From Buddleja alternifolia (Eukaryota; Streptophyta; Magnoliopsida; Lamiales; Scrophulariaceae), in contig CM033391.1 in the NCBI GenBank assembly GCA_019426215.1, positions 6,870,708 through 6,934,707 on the forward strand: a stretch of DNA of 64,000 bases, read 5' to 3'. The notes under the pieces were generated by a model. That model did not search any database. It was given only the letters and a program-made list of their open reading frames with translations, and had not been told where the DNA came from. A program made the position numbers and the translations under genes. The stretch's first letter is position 1. The number at the start of each line of letters is the position of its first letter. This document shows positions 42,262 through 54,802 of the stretch, piece by piece.

Positions 42262-44661
42262 TCAAGGGTCAACAACAGCATCGTCCTCGGCTCCTTGGTT
42301 TGATGATTGAGCTGGGTTTGTAGGAGAAACATACCACGGGGCCAAATGGGAAAGTTCTAGAAATTCGTTAGGTTCGATGTCTGGGTCATCAGCAGAGAAC
42401 GAATCACGAAGCAGCTTGCGATTGTCACACTCTTCTAAGCAACTAATATCAAAATCTTCCCTGAAAGCTGCCAGACGGGTGCCATAATCGATGCATTTGT
42501 AGAATCCATCATTCTCGTCCTTTAGGGCCTTGGAGAGCAGAAGACGATGGAAGATGGTCGAGTTCATGAAATTGCGCCCCCCCTCCCCTCCGAAGCGGCT
42601 CTCATCTAAAGAGTTAGCATACTACTGAGAAGCAGTGAACTCGTTCCTTCCATCTGCTTTTCCCATCTCATATGCCTCGTTCCTCTCTTTTTCCAGTCTT
42701 TCAACATGAGTTGAGAACTCGTTGCAATCTACCTTCAGTCGGTCGTTTGCCTCATGAAGAGATGCTAAAGACCGTTGATAATTCTCTCTATCAGCCATCA
42801 TTTGCCTGCTCGATTCTAGCAGTTTCTTTTTCATGACCTCAAAGGCCTCTTTTTCAGCAATGACTGGCAACCATTTCGGTCGATTAAGTAATGGCAACTG
42901 TCTTTTCTTCCTTAAAACCTGCGCAGCATAGGGCAAGGTCGTGTGCACACATTGTTACCTATATACGAGTTGAAACATGTTATATATATATATAAACAAA
43001 GAAATTATCTAAAATTATCTGACGAACGAGTTGAGTATGTACGAGTCATATCTTCATTAAATGCCCAGCCAACATCTTCTCTACAGTAGCATACGACTGT
43101 TCGATTAAAATAGCCTTGTCCCGGGAAAGTAACATGTTTTTGTACATCTCATGAGCAACACTCATTCCCTGCGACCCAGACATAACGGAGCTATCTGGAT
43201 AGATTCTCCAATCGGGGACAATAGGCTCTGCATTCGGTTTCTCTTCGTAATGACTTGCTACGCGGTAGGTTCAGTAGTCCTTCAAAGCAAGGGACTCCAA
43301 TTTATCCACTATAGCTACCAATTCTGGATGAGTTCCAGGAAGAACTCGTTCCTCTTTCGAAGACGACTCTCTTCGATGTTTCTGAAGGGATAGGTCTGAT
43401 TGGGGTGGTCGTTGTGAACCTAGGACCACGGAGGGATCCATTTTGGGCTCCTTCTCACCTGTGCTATCATCTACAAGTACTGGTTCATTGATAGCCAGAG
43501 TCGTTCCTGTTGAACGAGGAGCAGAAAGTTCAAGTGGCTGAGTGACGGGAGTAGTGAGGTTAACGCCACGAGATCCGAAAGCTGACCCCTCGATCATTTC
43601 CCTGGATGGTGGAAGAGACAGCTCGTCCATGGGTTGTTTGCCTCGTGATGATGCAGGAGTGGGGGACCCACCTTATTCTTCCGCCCTAAGAGCATTAAGA
43701 CGAGCACGACGGGTGGCCATTACTCCAAAAAAGAAGGAAATAAAATTTCACATTCAGAAAGTAATAAACGAGTTAACAATATAGAGATAATAAGCTTACC
43801 CAAATCTGGAACACTTGAGATCAGAGCGGAACTTATCCCAGAGGACACGAGTATACACTCGTCCATAAGTTTGGAGACTCGATAGGGATATTCAACTAGC
43901 TCCGCTAAAAACCCCTGTCCCCAACTGGGATTCCCTATCTCTGCCTCAAAGGGTTTCATGCGCCATGGCCTAAGTACTAGCCAACTCTTACCTTTCGGGG
44001 GAGAAATGAAAATGTATTTATCTTTCCAAACCCCGAACAAGTCGCGAGTATCTTCTTGAAACTTCGCGTCTTGTTTGGGGGAAAGAAGAAAAAACCCCTA
44101 GAATTAGCCACTCGGCATCTATTGAGATAAAACATCCTATGAAAATTATCTAAATTGACATCATTACTAAAAGCAGTCATCAAAATGATAAAAAGAACTA
44201 TGTGCCTGTACGAGTTGGGTAGCAATTGGGTTGGACACAGACCATAGAAAAGAAACAGATTATTAATGAACTCATGTAAGGAAACCTAACCCCTGAGATT
44301 AAGTGTGCAATGTGAAAAGTACGAAACCCTACAGGGAGCCTATACATACGATCTGATGAAGTAGGGAATCAAATTTCATAATCTTGAGGAATAAAATATT
44401 TTACTCTCATCTCGTTTTCCCTAGACGACTTTACCATAGAGATATCTGCTAACCAAGTGATATTAGGATTAACGTTACTGGACCCTCTAAATCTACAGTA
44501 CCCTCGTAAGTTACAGGAGGGCCTACTGGTTCGTTACGGATACTAGACTCTTCAACTAAACGATCCAACTTGTCTGACCCAATGGGTTTATTACTCATAG
44601 AGGCGGACGAGTCTTCGATCTCGTTATTATTTACCGACGATTGAGACCTTAAACGAGCCAT
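42262..44661 (-). pseudogene. Degenerate antisense ORF (plant transposon protein type)
   Basis: Read from 44661 on the minus strand: an N-terminal piece MARLRSQSSVNNNEIEDSS (to 44449), a piece with FGVWKDKYIFISPPKGKSW and FEAEIGNPSWGQGFLAELVEY (about 44040-43720), a Ser/Pro-rich linker (43630-43271), a coiled-coil piece with many Glu/Lys (42948-42622) and a C-terminal acidic piece (42567-42262). This plan resembles the 'putative gypsy-type transposon' proteins of plants (PF04195-like). The pieces are separated by stops or possible introns. Antisense extra ORFs are known in Tat-lineage gypsy elements. The strand opposite to the LTRs fits that class. Confidence 0.6.
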
Positions 44662-45557
44662 AATATAAAAAGATATAAGGACAAGAAAATAAAAACTAGA
44701 AATACCTATGGAATATACTCGTACGAGATGAGAGAACACGAGATCTGGGGATGAACTTCAAACACTAACGACCCTTCTTCAATGAAAAGAAAAATTCTCT
44801 CTTTATAAACAACAGACAAAAACTCTCTCTCTAAAATGTAAAAGTGAAAGTAAAGTGTTTTAACAGAGGTCCTATTTATAGGAAAAAGTGATGAGGGGAT
44901 GCAACGGTTGAGATCAGTCTGTAAAAACATGTTCTATGGACAAGATGACACAACCCCTGACATTCCAAAAAGTAACCGCTATAAGCACCTACTACACTGA
45001 CAAACGTGTCAAGTTACAAAAAGTCGTGCCACGAAAAGGTATGCATATTTATGATAAGTGGCACGCCGTCGTTCACACAAAAATGGAGCTAAATAGTAAT
45101 GATTGAAGAAACGTGATTATTCATTAATTAAAGGGGGAAGACGTGAGTATTTATTATCAAGAGACGTGATTTATCAATGGATAAAAATAACTAAATCATA
45201 CAAATGCTCATCTGTAGACTCGTATTTGAATACGAGTACAGATCTTTGAAATAGAATTGATAATCTACTTCTTCAGCATGAATTCAAGTCGTAATACGAC
45301 TAACTCCTCAACTCTAGGGTCGTACGCCGTGAACTACCCAAGATAGATGATCTTAGAAAGATCATATTTTTAACTCTTTGGTCTAATTAGACTCTCTAGG
45401 GTCGTACGTCGTGAACAACCCAAGATAGATGATCTTAGAAAGATCATATTCTTTAACTCTTAAGTCTAATTCGATTTTAAACTTTGATGTGAAATACAAA
45501 TAATCTTACGTACACAGATCATATCTGTAATATCGCTATTTAGGGTCATGCCAATCT

Positions 45558-47234
45558 TGATAGGAGTCATTTTTACGTGTTATTAAGCCCCTTTACATTT
45601 ATGTTTTAGGTTCATTTATCGCTTGATTTTGTCACTTGTGCGTTTAATTCATGCATTAAGTGATTTCAGGCCTTAAGTGGATACAATCGAATAAAGGGTG
45701 GAAAAAGGACGTATAAAACAAGTTTAGGCCAAGATGTTTCACACCTCTACGACCAAACAAGCAAGGAACAAGCTGGAGTTAGCCAAAATCATATTTTAGT
45801 ACCATTTCCGCACACCTGGGCGCCAAATCAGAAACAACCTCCACATTGGAACGTCATTTTGATATATTTAGAGACAGAATTGGATGAAGTGGCTTTCTTC
45901 AAAGTTGTAGATGTATGTCTTATCGTCACATGGGGACTTAAAGAATCAAATTTGGAGGTCTGTGGAGAATTTTATGAATAAAACACTATCTCTGCGCTGG
46001 AAAACACGAAAGTGGCAGCTCCCATTCTTAGTAGGTGGAAAACAAGAGAATGGTAGTTCACATTCTTGGTAGATGGAAAGGAAGAGAATGGTAGCTCACA
46101 TTCTTGGTAGGAGGAAAGTAAGAGAATGGTAGGTGGAAAACAAGAGAATGGTAGTTCACATTCTTGGTAGATGGAAAGCAAGAGAATGGTAGGTGGAAAG
46201 AAAAGAGAATGGAATGACATGTTCTTGGTTGATGGATTTTTTTGCTATAAAAGGAGGATTGGAGGTCATCCTACAAACACACTTGAAAACACATTCCCCA
46301 TTGGGGGAGCCTAAACACATCCTATCATCATCTTCATCATCCTTAGATTAGTTATGAAGATTATCAAGAACCTTTGAAGGTGAAGAAATCAAGAAGCATG
46401 GAAGAGATGAAGATCGAAGTTCAACCATAAAAAATACGAGGGAGTTTCTTAGATTTAGATTTGTTTTTGTCTATGAATATGAATCTTAATTTAAGTTCCT
46501 ATCTTTTATCTTTTATGATGAAATAGATTCTTCGAACTAAGGCCATGTTGAGGCTTAATTATGATAATTGAGATATAAATTATGTTTTTCATATTAATTC
46601 TATTGTTGCTTTGTGTCTTGATCTTGTTTGAATGCATCATATGCTTAGCTACCATATGGATGATTTATTGCTTAAATTGTTCATTCGAGAAAAGGTAATT
46701 TAAGGTGCAAAGATGATCATCACATAATCCGTAAAAAATAGGGAATTGCCCCTAGAGATAGGTAGAGATTCCCGGGTGCAGTTAGCCGGATTAATCCGGG
46801 GAAATTCTAGAACTTGAATGCATGATTGTTGGTTAGATTCTCGGATAGACATATCTAGAGAACCATCAATTAATCATAGAATTATTACAGCCAAGATATC
46901 GGGTAGTAATTATTTAAGATTTTTTCCACCAAAGCAACATTAGTCTAATAATAGGAGAACATGTTTATAATGAAAATTGATTAGTTTATGCCAACACATG
47001 TGTCTTAGTTGCTCTCTTCCATAGCTATCTTGATTTCGACATCTTGTTTCTTATATCTTACTTCCATAATATTTTAGTTAATTCTTGTTTTAGTTTAATT
47101 TCTTCAATTGCTTTAAAATCAAAAACTAAAATACAAGTCCTTGAGATTCGACAATCCGGACTGTATTGTCCACTTTATTACTACACACGACCAGTCCACT
47201 TGCTGTTTAATACACGTAAGGATTTTTCGTGTCA
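45558..47234 (+). mobile_element. Ty3/gypsy-type solo LTR (1677 bp), nested
   Basis: It starts TGATAGGAGTC and ends TTTTTCGTGTCA. The duplication AATCT at 45553-45557 and 47235-47239 is perfect. It contains short direct repeats built on GAGAATGGTAGYTCACATTC at 46020-46210. The same family reappears, rearranged, at 59711-61566. It sits inside the older non-autonomous LTR element. Confidence 0.9.
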
Positions 47235-47382
47235 AATCTCGTTACCTGTTTTCTACTGGTTCATTCTTTTGACAGAGGTCATGTGAAAGTGTCATTCTAT
47301 TTGAAAAATTCAGATTTACTTTTGACTTTTACTTCCTCATTAGTAAATTTAAAGCCATAAATGTCTCCTCTTTAATACTGAT

Positions 47383-47397
47383 GAAGTGGGGGACTAA
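47383..47397 (+). other. Polypurine tract of the non-autonomous element
   Basis: GAAGTGGGGGACTAA stands directly before TGATATACC, the 3' LTR start. Confidence 0.75.
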
Positions 47398-47941
47398 TGA
47401 TATACCAAAATATGGTATTTAGTCCAAGAATGAAATGTTATAGCATGTGAGGCCCAACACAGACCCAGAAACAGGCCCATAGTGGAAGATTCACATATTT
47501 TTAAGTGATTCGGGTCGGGTCGTTCACTAGATATGAGTCAAGATCCTGACCGTTCATAGGCACCACGTGGCATCATCCTACAGATGGCCACCAACCACTG
47601 TGACAGGGTGTATGTGCTATAAATACCCTCTCATAACATTTATTGGGGGGGGGACGGGAGAATACTCTCTCCAATTTTAGCCTCGTATATTCATTAGTAA
47701 CGAGTCTATAGACTGAGAAGTACGTTCCTATATACATATAAATTTGAAAGTTAGAATCATTCCTGGAGTACGACCCCGACTATTCACCTTAATATAGAAC
47801 TACATTGACTTGATCCTAATTAGGTACGTAGGTAGCTTAATTATCATTGAGTGCAGTCTATAATCTTCATTAGCATACTCGTGGCAGGGTTCGAATTCTT
47901 CCAGACTGATAGATTTGAGTCCCCGGATTTGAGTTAGATCA
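47398..47941 (+). repeat. 3' LTR of the non-autonomous element
   Basis: 544 bp with TGAT...ATCA ends. It aligns with 40365-40906 over the full length, including the TATA-like site and the G-run (interrupted here: nine G, then ACGGG). Confidence 0.88.
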
Positions 47942-47960
47942 TATATATATATATATATAT

Positions 47961-49018
47961 GGATAATTACATTCAGCATCATAAGGATATCACAAAAAAT
48001 ATCCTCTAGTTCAATAAATTACATCTAACATCCTAATGTTTTATTCCGTCCAACAAATAGCACCTTCCGCTAGGGTTACTATACGGCACAGTTAAATTTT
48101 TTGGTGAACTTCTGAAAATGCCACTGTCCTTTTTTGAACATGAAAATCCTATAATATTCAGACAAGTATACACTTTTGGTGTAAATTGTAATATTTTGTA
48201 AAAATATAGGTGTTATATGTAATGTCGTGTGTAAAAAATATAAAAAAAATTGTCTATAAAAAAATATTCTCAAGAAAATAAAATAAATTAGAAATTATTA
48301 AAAGTATATTAAAAAATTATGTATAAAATATCATTTTAATCTTTTATTTAAATTTATATATAAAAGTTTATATAATAGATTAGATTATATAATAGTTTAT
48401 ATAATTTAAATTATATATTTTAATTTAATTTATGAAATTTACAAATAAATTTTTAATTGTATTTTAATAAATTTAATTTCTAAACTAAATTACTTAAATA
48501 ATATATTACTTTATAAAAAAAATAAAAAAGAAAAAAAAGAAAAAGAAAAGGGGTGGGGAACAGTAGTCGTCTTGCTCCCCCACAATTGCGACCCTCACCG
48601 CTACCCCTCCACGCACATACACACACACTCGCACGCACACACACAACAACACACACATCCACACACACACGTGCAATCACACACAAGCGTGCACACACAC
48701 ACATTCATACACACACAGTCGTACACATATATGTATATACATATATATATATAATTACATTTTTTTAAGTTAAAATTTTTATTTTAAAATTGATATTAAT
48801 TAGAAGTACATCTAAAAATGTGAAGGGGGTAATTTGGTAATTCAGTTTTTTTTTTAAATTTTTTCTTAAATATTTTGTGAGGGCAATTTGGTATTTTTAC
48901 ACATTCCGTCCAACCTTACAACAAAAAGTGAAACTACGGGATGTTAGATGTAATTCATTGAACTAGGAGATGATTTTTGTAATTTTGCAATATCTTAGGA
49001 TGCTATGTGTAATTTGTT
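47961..49018. mobile_element. Mutator-like non-autonomous element (about 1.06 kb)
   Basis: Long imperfect inverted ends pair: CTAGTTCAATAAATTACATC (left, near 48010) with its complement near 48950, and AGCATCATAAGGATAT with ATATCTTAGGATGCT. No target duplication is readable, as the left side abuts the (TA)n tract. The inside has an A-rich part, then GAAAAGGGGTGGGGAACAGT, a C-rich part and a CA microsatellite (48598-48720), much like the interior of the element at 19731. No transposase. Confidence 0.72.
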
Positions 49019-50116
49019 AGAAAAATATCCATGAGCCTACTCGAGCTTAGTATCTTCAAGAACGATTTCAAAGTCGAGGCAAGTGTTCTACACTTTATCT
49101 TTGAAACGAAATTGCCCCGCTCACAGTGCTTACGGGATTTGGCAATCGTTTCCCAAGATTCAACGACATAGTAAAGAAGTAGTAGCACTACAAACTTCGA
49201 TACTCTACGAACAAACTTTGTTCCAAACTCTCTCAATGGATTATGATGAATTAAATGCATATCTAGACATTTAATATGCAAAAACTATTCTCCAAATATT
49301 AAATTAATATTAGAGAATATCCAAAGAATTCTCAAAAATACTCAAAATAGTATTTAAGAGAAGAAAGGAGAAGAGAATATGTGAAGTCAATACTTCAGTG
49401 TGATTAATCTCAAAATATGGGGTCTATTTATAGAGAATGAAGAGTTTTGGGTCAAAAATTATAACTTTTCGTACATTGCAGAAGGGCCCAAAAGGTGTGA
49501 CTTTTGGACGAAAAGCCCCTGAAGCAGCTTTTCATTTTAGCCCCAACAGTTGCACCTTTAGTGAAAAGCCCCCTGGTACGAGCTAAGATCCAGTGTGGGT
49601 GGGTGCACCGTGCACCCACTCCACAGCCAATAAAAGGTGTTGTCATCAGGGCGATTATCCGGTGTGGGCGGTTGCACCCATTTCTGTGCAATTCAGCCCT
49701 TAACTTTCCAAACCTTACAAATTGACCCTAAAACTTTTAATCTTGATTAATTAGGTCCTTTCAAATTGGTCCCTCAATATTTTGATTTGAACATTTTAGT
49801 CCTCAAACTAAATGAACCATTTTCCATACGATCGCTGCCGTCGATCGTATGAATTTGATCATTTCATCATGTATGTTCATATCGATCCATTGATTCCAAT
49901 TAAAAACCACATTTTAAGTGACATACTTTATTAATTAATTTCTCATTCACCCTAAATCGGAATTGAGTAATTAAATACTCGAAATTTATCTACTCAAAAC
50001 GTAGATTAATTTGAGCCAAAGACATTCCACTTTTGTCAAATGGAACTTACTTGGTTTTCTTGTCAAAATTGTGCTAAATCACAATTTACTCAATCAAAGT
50101 TTTCCAACATAATTAT

Positions 50117-50119
<3 letters not shown>
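49019..50119. other. No gene recognised; repeat-like
   Basis: Probably part of an LTR or other repeat read in reverse. A near-perfect palindrome GGGTGCACCGTGCACCC lies at 49601-49617, and the phrase GTGTGGGTGGGTGCACC recurs in altered form at about 49660-49680. The ORFs here have no recognisable content. Confidence 0.35.

Positions 50120-50154
<35 letters not shown>
50120..50154. repeat. (TA)n microsatellite
   Basis: About 17 uninterrupted TA units. Confidence 0.9.
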
Positions 50155-50156
<2 letters not shown>

Positions 50157-50464
50157 TATCATCTAATAGACTCGTAGAGTTCATTTTAATACTCTTATAA
50201 ATTCACTAACGTTTCCATGCTGCTTTTATTCCAAATAAAGAACACTTTGAAACAGAAACAAGCCAGTTCAGATCTTCTATTGCAAATAATGTTGTAATCT
50301 CCTATTGCATTTCACATATAAATGACATGTATATAAAATATTTTCTTGAATATAAATTTAATATAGATTATATACACTTGTCAGACGATTATGATATGCA
50401 ACACAAGATGAAACACCATTTTACAATAGAATATCTTGTGTGTAAACCAACATCAAAATATTAA

Positions 50465-50902
50465 GGCTCCGTATGGTTGTGCATTTGAAAATGAATTTTG
50501 AGTTTTTATTGGAGAATGTGTATTATTGAAATTCGTGTGAAAATATTAATTTTTTTTATTTGTTTGGATGTGTCTTTGAGAAATATTTAAAAGTTGTGTA
50601 GATGTGATATAAAGTTAATTGGATTAGTTATATATGTAATGATGATAGAGAAAAAAAAATTTGTTTATAATAAAGTAAGAAAGAGAATGAGTTAGATAGC
50701 TGAAATATGTAATTAATGAAGAGAGAAAATGAAGTGATTGAAATGATGAGTAGTTATATAGGAAAATGTGTAGTATGATTTGAAATTGAGGCATTTTCTG
50801 TAAAATTTGGTTTGATGTGAGCATTTTTATTTTTTGGAATTTTCATTTTTTGATGATCCAAAAAATAAAAATATGCTCCAGAAATCACAACCATACAGAG
50901 CC
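50465..50902. mobile_element. MITE with hAT-like inverted ends (about 438 bp)
   Basis: Left end GGCTCCGTATGGTTGTG; inverted right end GGCTCTGTATGGTTGTG (one mismatch in 17). The interior is AT-rich and non-coding. No 8-bp duplication is readable, so the superfamily is open. Confidence 0.7.
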
Positions 50903-50931
50903 AAGTGTTACATGATGACCTATCGTAGCTC

Positions 50932-51630
50932 TGTTCAAATCCATATTACCAACAAATAGCTCAAACCGAATTTTATCGTACCAAAACCAAATGAACAAAA
51001 AGTAAGTTAAGATTGTTTGTAAGGATTCTAGCGGTGACTCCTATGGGTTCAAGCGGTGGCCCCGCCGTCGCGCGGCACTTTGTCCCGCATAGCACTTAGT
51101 TCCCTTTACTCTGCTTTTACGAGTCAAACATTTTCATCAAGAAAAGAACGAATCACCGAAGGATGCCAGGCCTCGGGATTCTAGAGGTGGTTCTACGGGT
51201 TCAAGAGGTGGCCTCCGTCGTCGCGTGGCACTTTGTCTCGCATAACACTTAGCTCCCTTAGCCGACGGAATAAAGATTTGTTTGTATGACAATTCCTAAT
51301 TTACATTTTGTTCATTTGGTTGTATAAAAATTCTTAACTGACTTTTTGTTCATTTGGTTTTGGTGCGATAAAATTCGACCTTGGTCAAGTAGAATAATCA
51401 GGAATCACGAGCTAAATATTATTGCATTTATATAACTAATCGAATTTCGTTGAATCATATTTGAACAATTTTATATGTATAACAATTCTTCACTTACTTT
51501 TTGTTCATTTGGTTTTAGTTCGATAAAATTCGATATGGTCAAGTAGAATAATCAGGAATCACAAGCTAAATATTATTGCATTTATATAACTAATCGAATT
51601 TCGTTGAATCATATTTGAACAACAATTTTC
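50932..51630. repeat. Compound inverted and tandem repeat
   Basis: A ~138-bp unit is present twice (51331-51468 and 51486-51622), each with GTTCATTTGGTTTT, GGTCAAGTAGAATAATCAGG and AATCGAATTTCGTTGAATC. A shortened inverted copy lies at about 50933-51015. Between them, a GC-rich ~85-bp unit with GGGTTCAAG and CGGCACTTTGT occurs at 51024-51110 and, diverged, at 51177-51260. Both duplications have a period of about 153-155 bp. Confidence 0.75.
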
Positions 51631-51897
51631 TCAATCAAATAAGAGTATTGCATGCTCGCCAGATGTACTAAGAATTTTCCCGACATGTGTGTATATATAT
51701 AAATATATATAACATGTATTCCGTTTGATCAGTAATAAATGTCAACGAACCCTCCACGAAAATAACGCCCTGATTACGTAGGGCAGTTTGGACAGAAACT
51801 CAGGTTGAATGAACCTCGGTCTTTTGTTTGTTATATAGCTGTCGTGGATTGTGTTGTTCTTTTGTTATCTTTTCTTTAAATACAAACACAATTAGCA

Positions 51898-52089
51898 GGC
51901 CAACGGGTTGGTCCGAGTGGTAAACAATTCAGTTCCGTTTAAGCAAGGTCTCGGGTTCGAGGTCTTGTAAATGCAGAAAACATCTGCTGGGAGACTCACC
52001 CACCACTGTCAGGTGTATGACGCGGGTCGAATCCAGATGTAGTCGGGACAAAGCTCCGATGAACCGGGTGGACAACCAAAAAAAAAAAA
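51898..52089 (+). mobile_element. tRNA-derived SINE, second family
   Basis: A box TGGTCCGAGTGG (51909-51920) and B box GGTTCGAGGTC (51954-51964; one base off consensus), a body of about 180 bp and an A-tail to 52089. The duplication AAACACAATTAGCA (51884-51897, 52087-52100) flanks it; the A residues overlap the tail. The tail differs from the SINE at 9052, so it is another family. Confidence 0.88.
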
Positions 52090-52497
52090 CACAATTAGCA
52101 AAAGGCACAAAATATTAAGAGATAAACAGTCCGTGAGGATTCTATATACATTCTATATATTGTGGTACATATATGTCACGTGCAAGAGCTCAATCTATTG
52201 GATAAATTGAGATTTAGGCATCATGGGGTACATGGGATGCCAATGGGTATATTGCCCATCGCTGCTTATCGGGAATTTTGGATATTGCCCTTTATCCATT
52301 CTGTTTTGGACGGAAGTTGTAATGTTTTTGACAAATCGTACTCAATAACTAAAGGAGATAATAAAGTATTCATTAATAAATAATTCTAGCTATATGTAGT
52401 ACTTAAGACGTAACAAAAAAGGGCATAAACATATCCGAAAGGAATTTGCGGTAGAAACTAGGGACACACATTACAGTAATTAACTCATGTACAATAA

Positions 52498-52878
52498 GGG
52501 ATAATTGCATAAGATCCCTTAGTGATAAGCGAAACTTGCGCCAAACTATCGTGTGTTATGCTTTTGGCATAACATCCCCTTGTGTTCTATTTTATTCTAA
52601 ATACTCTCCCTTTTTTGGTTTTTTTTTTTGTGTTTTTTTCATTATAAATATTTTAGATCCAATCCAAATTAAATTATTTATCTATTAGAAACATATAGGG
52701 GGCAAAAATGCATTCGAATTGAATTTATGATGAGAAACCCCAAAAAAAAAAAAATTAAAAAGAGAGAGTATGTAGAATAAAATAAAACACAAGGGGGCGT
52801 TACGCAAAAAACGTAGCACAAGGCATTTTGGCACAAGTTTCGCCTATCACAGGGAGATCTTATATATGCAATTATCCC
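52498..52878. mobile_element. Mutator-like MITE (381 bp) with perfect 10-bp duplication
   Basis: Starts GGGATAATTGCATAAGATC and ends with its inverted partner ATGCAATTATCCC. The arms pair over more than 100 bp, including GCGAAACTTGYGCCAAA. TGTACAATAA is duplicated at 52488-52497 and 52879-52888. The centre is AT-rich. The whole element could form a long hairpin RNA. Confidence 0.9.
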
Positions 52879-52888
52879 TGTACAATAA

Positions 52889-54185
52889 TATATATTTGTC
52901 TTAACGAATTTATCCAAGCCGAGCTTAGTCATATTCAACTAATCATATTATGTAGTGATGTATGTCCGATTCACAACAATAATTTTATATAATAAATAAT
53001 ATATGAGAAAATTGAGAATATAATGTGTAAACTAATGATAAATAAAATAAGAGAATAATTGCTTAGAAAAGTAAAAATTGTTTTATTCATCCTTTAATGC
53101 AAGTATTTATACAAATTTGATGATCTTGACTATATATGTATGGTAGCTGGAATAAAGCTATCCTTTTTTTTTTCTTACACATGCTAACTGCATCTAATCA
53201 GGAGAAGTGGGAGCCACTGGAATCTAGATCAAGCCAGATCTTGCTACAACTAGGCCCAAATAAGCTTGATATCCTCGGCATGCTATTGGAAGTCCATTAA
53301 TTGATGTGATCATGTCTTCGATCTTTTTCTTATAGTTCCAACCTTCTTTGTAGGCCAGGGTTGTACTTTATGCGAACCTTGGTCTAGCTTTTCTTGGGGC
53401 TTTAATCTATTAATTTCTACCCATATCATGTAGGTATTATAACACTTGTCGTCTAATATTATTTCCTAATTTGGAATGTACCTAATGTTTAATTAGATGA
53501 TGTGATGTGATTATCAAAATTGGCACCCAAACAAAAAGATTCACAGACAATATATCTCCTCGTTTTGATTGGACCCATAACTCATCTCCCAGTCTCTTAT
53601 TGTGTATCAGACTGTTTGCAAATAGTTATAATAAATTTTGTGTTGGGGGCGGGAGAGGGAATAAAATAGCAGGATGTCACGGACTTAGTCTCTTACTAAT
53701 TTCTAGTGTGGCACTTAGCTAGGCGCCCCGCCTCTTGCAAGGATTGCTAAGTCAGCCACGCTCTAACTCGTGCTCGTGTGCTTGGGATTTAAGCAAAGAA
53801 CTTGAGAGTGTTTGGAAAACTCTAAGTGCTTGTATTGCTCTCCAAATGTTGGATGGTTAAAAATGGTGCCTAGCCCTCTATTTATACTAGTCCATTTGAG
53901 AATGAACAGTTGAGATTGATTCAATCTAACGACTATTATCAAAGATCTAGAGAATTCTACTGGATATTTATAAGGATGATTCTAGATAATTCTCCCTACA
54001 CATGTTTTTACATAATTCTAGAGAAGCCTTACAATTCTCTACATATTCTAGAACTCATTCTAGAGAATTCTATCCACTCCTATATATATACAAGGAAGGT
54101 GTACAAATATGAGCTTTTAGAACCTCATTTGTGGGAAAAGGCTTTTGAGAATTGCCATGACGTGACAAGGAGCTTTCTTAAGGCT
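52889..54185. other. No gene recognised
   Basis: AT-rich non-coding DNA to about 53640. From 53700 to 54185 the sequence resembles a repeat: clusters of TCTAGAGAATTCT-type words at 53945-54070. No domain or RNA gene is seen. Confidence 0.4.
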
Positions 54186-54190
54186 TGTGT

Positions 54191-54788
54191 TTTTGGGTCC
54201 CACACATGTGGGTGGCCATATAAAGGTGACTGGTTTTGTTGAAAAACTTGCAGCCACTTTCTTTGAAAATAAAAAGGGGCAAATGACATATGGCATGACA
54301 TAATAAGTGTTGAAAATTGTCATGCATTTTCCTTATAAATAGAGGCTCTCTTTGCCATTCTCTATACACCATCAATGAGAGCTAGAGAGAGAAATAGAGA
54401 GAAAGAGAGAAAAAAATAAGAGGGAAAAATTGGGAGAAGAAAAATAAGATTGAGAGAGTGTTCTATTTTTCTTCTACAATTCCAAGTTTCTAAACTTAAT
54501 GTATTTGTAATCCAAGGGATATTCTCTTGAAGATTTTGTGTATCCCCTAATTAATTTAGGGAGAAATTGTGTAAGCCCATTATTGTTATAGTGGAGGTCT
54601 TCGACTTTGGTCCCGTGGTTTTTTCCCGATTTGGGTTTCCCACGTAAAAATTCTTGTCTCGTTTATTCTATTTCTTTCTATCGTATTATCGTTGGTGTGG
54701 TCCCATTTTTTATCCAGTTAGTGGGGAAAAGAATTATATCGCTTCCGCGTTACGCCAGTGTCATTTATTTTGGCACTCTTTCCCAACA
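54191..54788 (+). repeat. 5' LTR of copia element 2
   Basis: 598 bp, ends CCCAACA. It contains TATAAATAGAGGC (from about 54334), a likely promoter TATA box, and a GAGAGAAA-rich 5' UTR. Confidence 0.9.
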
Positions 54789-54790
54789 AG

Positions 54791-54802
54791 TGGTATCAGA
54801 GC
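54791..54802 (+). other. Primer binding site (initiator Met tRNA)
   Basis: TGGTATCAGAGC, a perfect match to the usual copia site, two bases after the LTR. Confidence 0.92.

Larger units (their letters stand above)
40365..47941 (+). mobile_element. Old non-autonomous LTR retrotransposon with antisense ORF
   Basis: The LTRs are ~40365-40906 and 47398-47941. A gypsy-type primer site follows the 5' LTR and a polypurine tract precedes the 3' LTR. The insertion lies in a (TA)n tract: TA repeats stand on both outer sides, so TATAT-type duplications cannot be separated from the microsatellite. No gag, protease, integrase or RT is seen. The inside holds a short start-like ORF fragment, a 42-bp tandem array, a broken ORF on the minus strand and a nested solo LTR. 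In one 130-bp comparison the LTRs differ at about 13 positions, so it is older than the copia elements. Confidence 0.87.

Noticed and set aside
48480..48768. ORFs through the CA repeat at 48600
   Set aside because: Translation of simple repeats, open in several frames on both strands.
51909..51964. tRNA gene (Leu/Ser-like)
   Set aside because: Same reasoning: SINE body, A-tail and flanking duplications.
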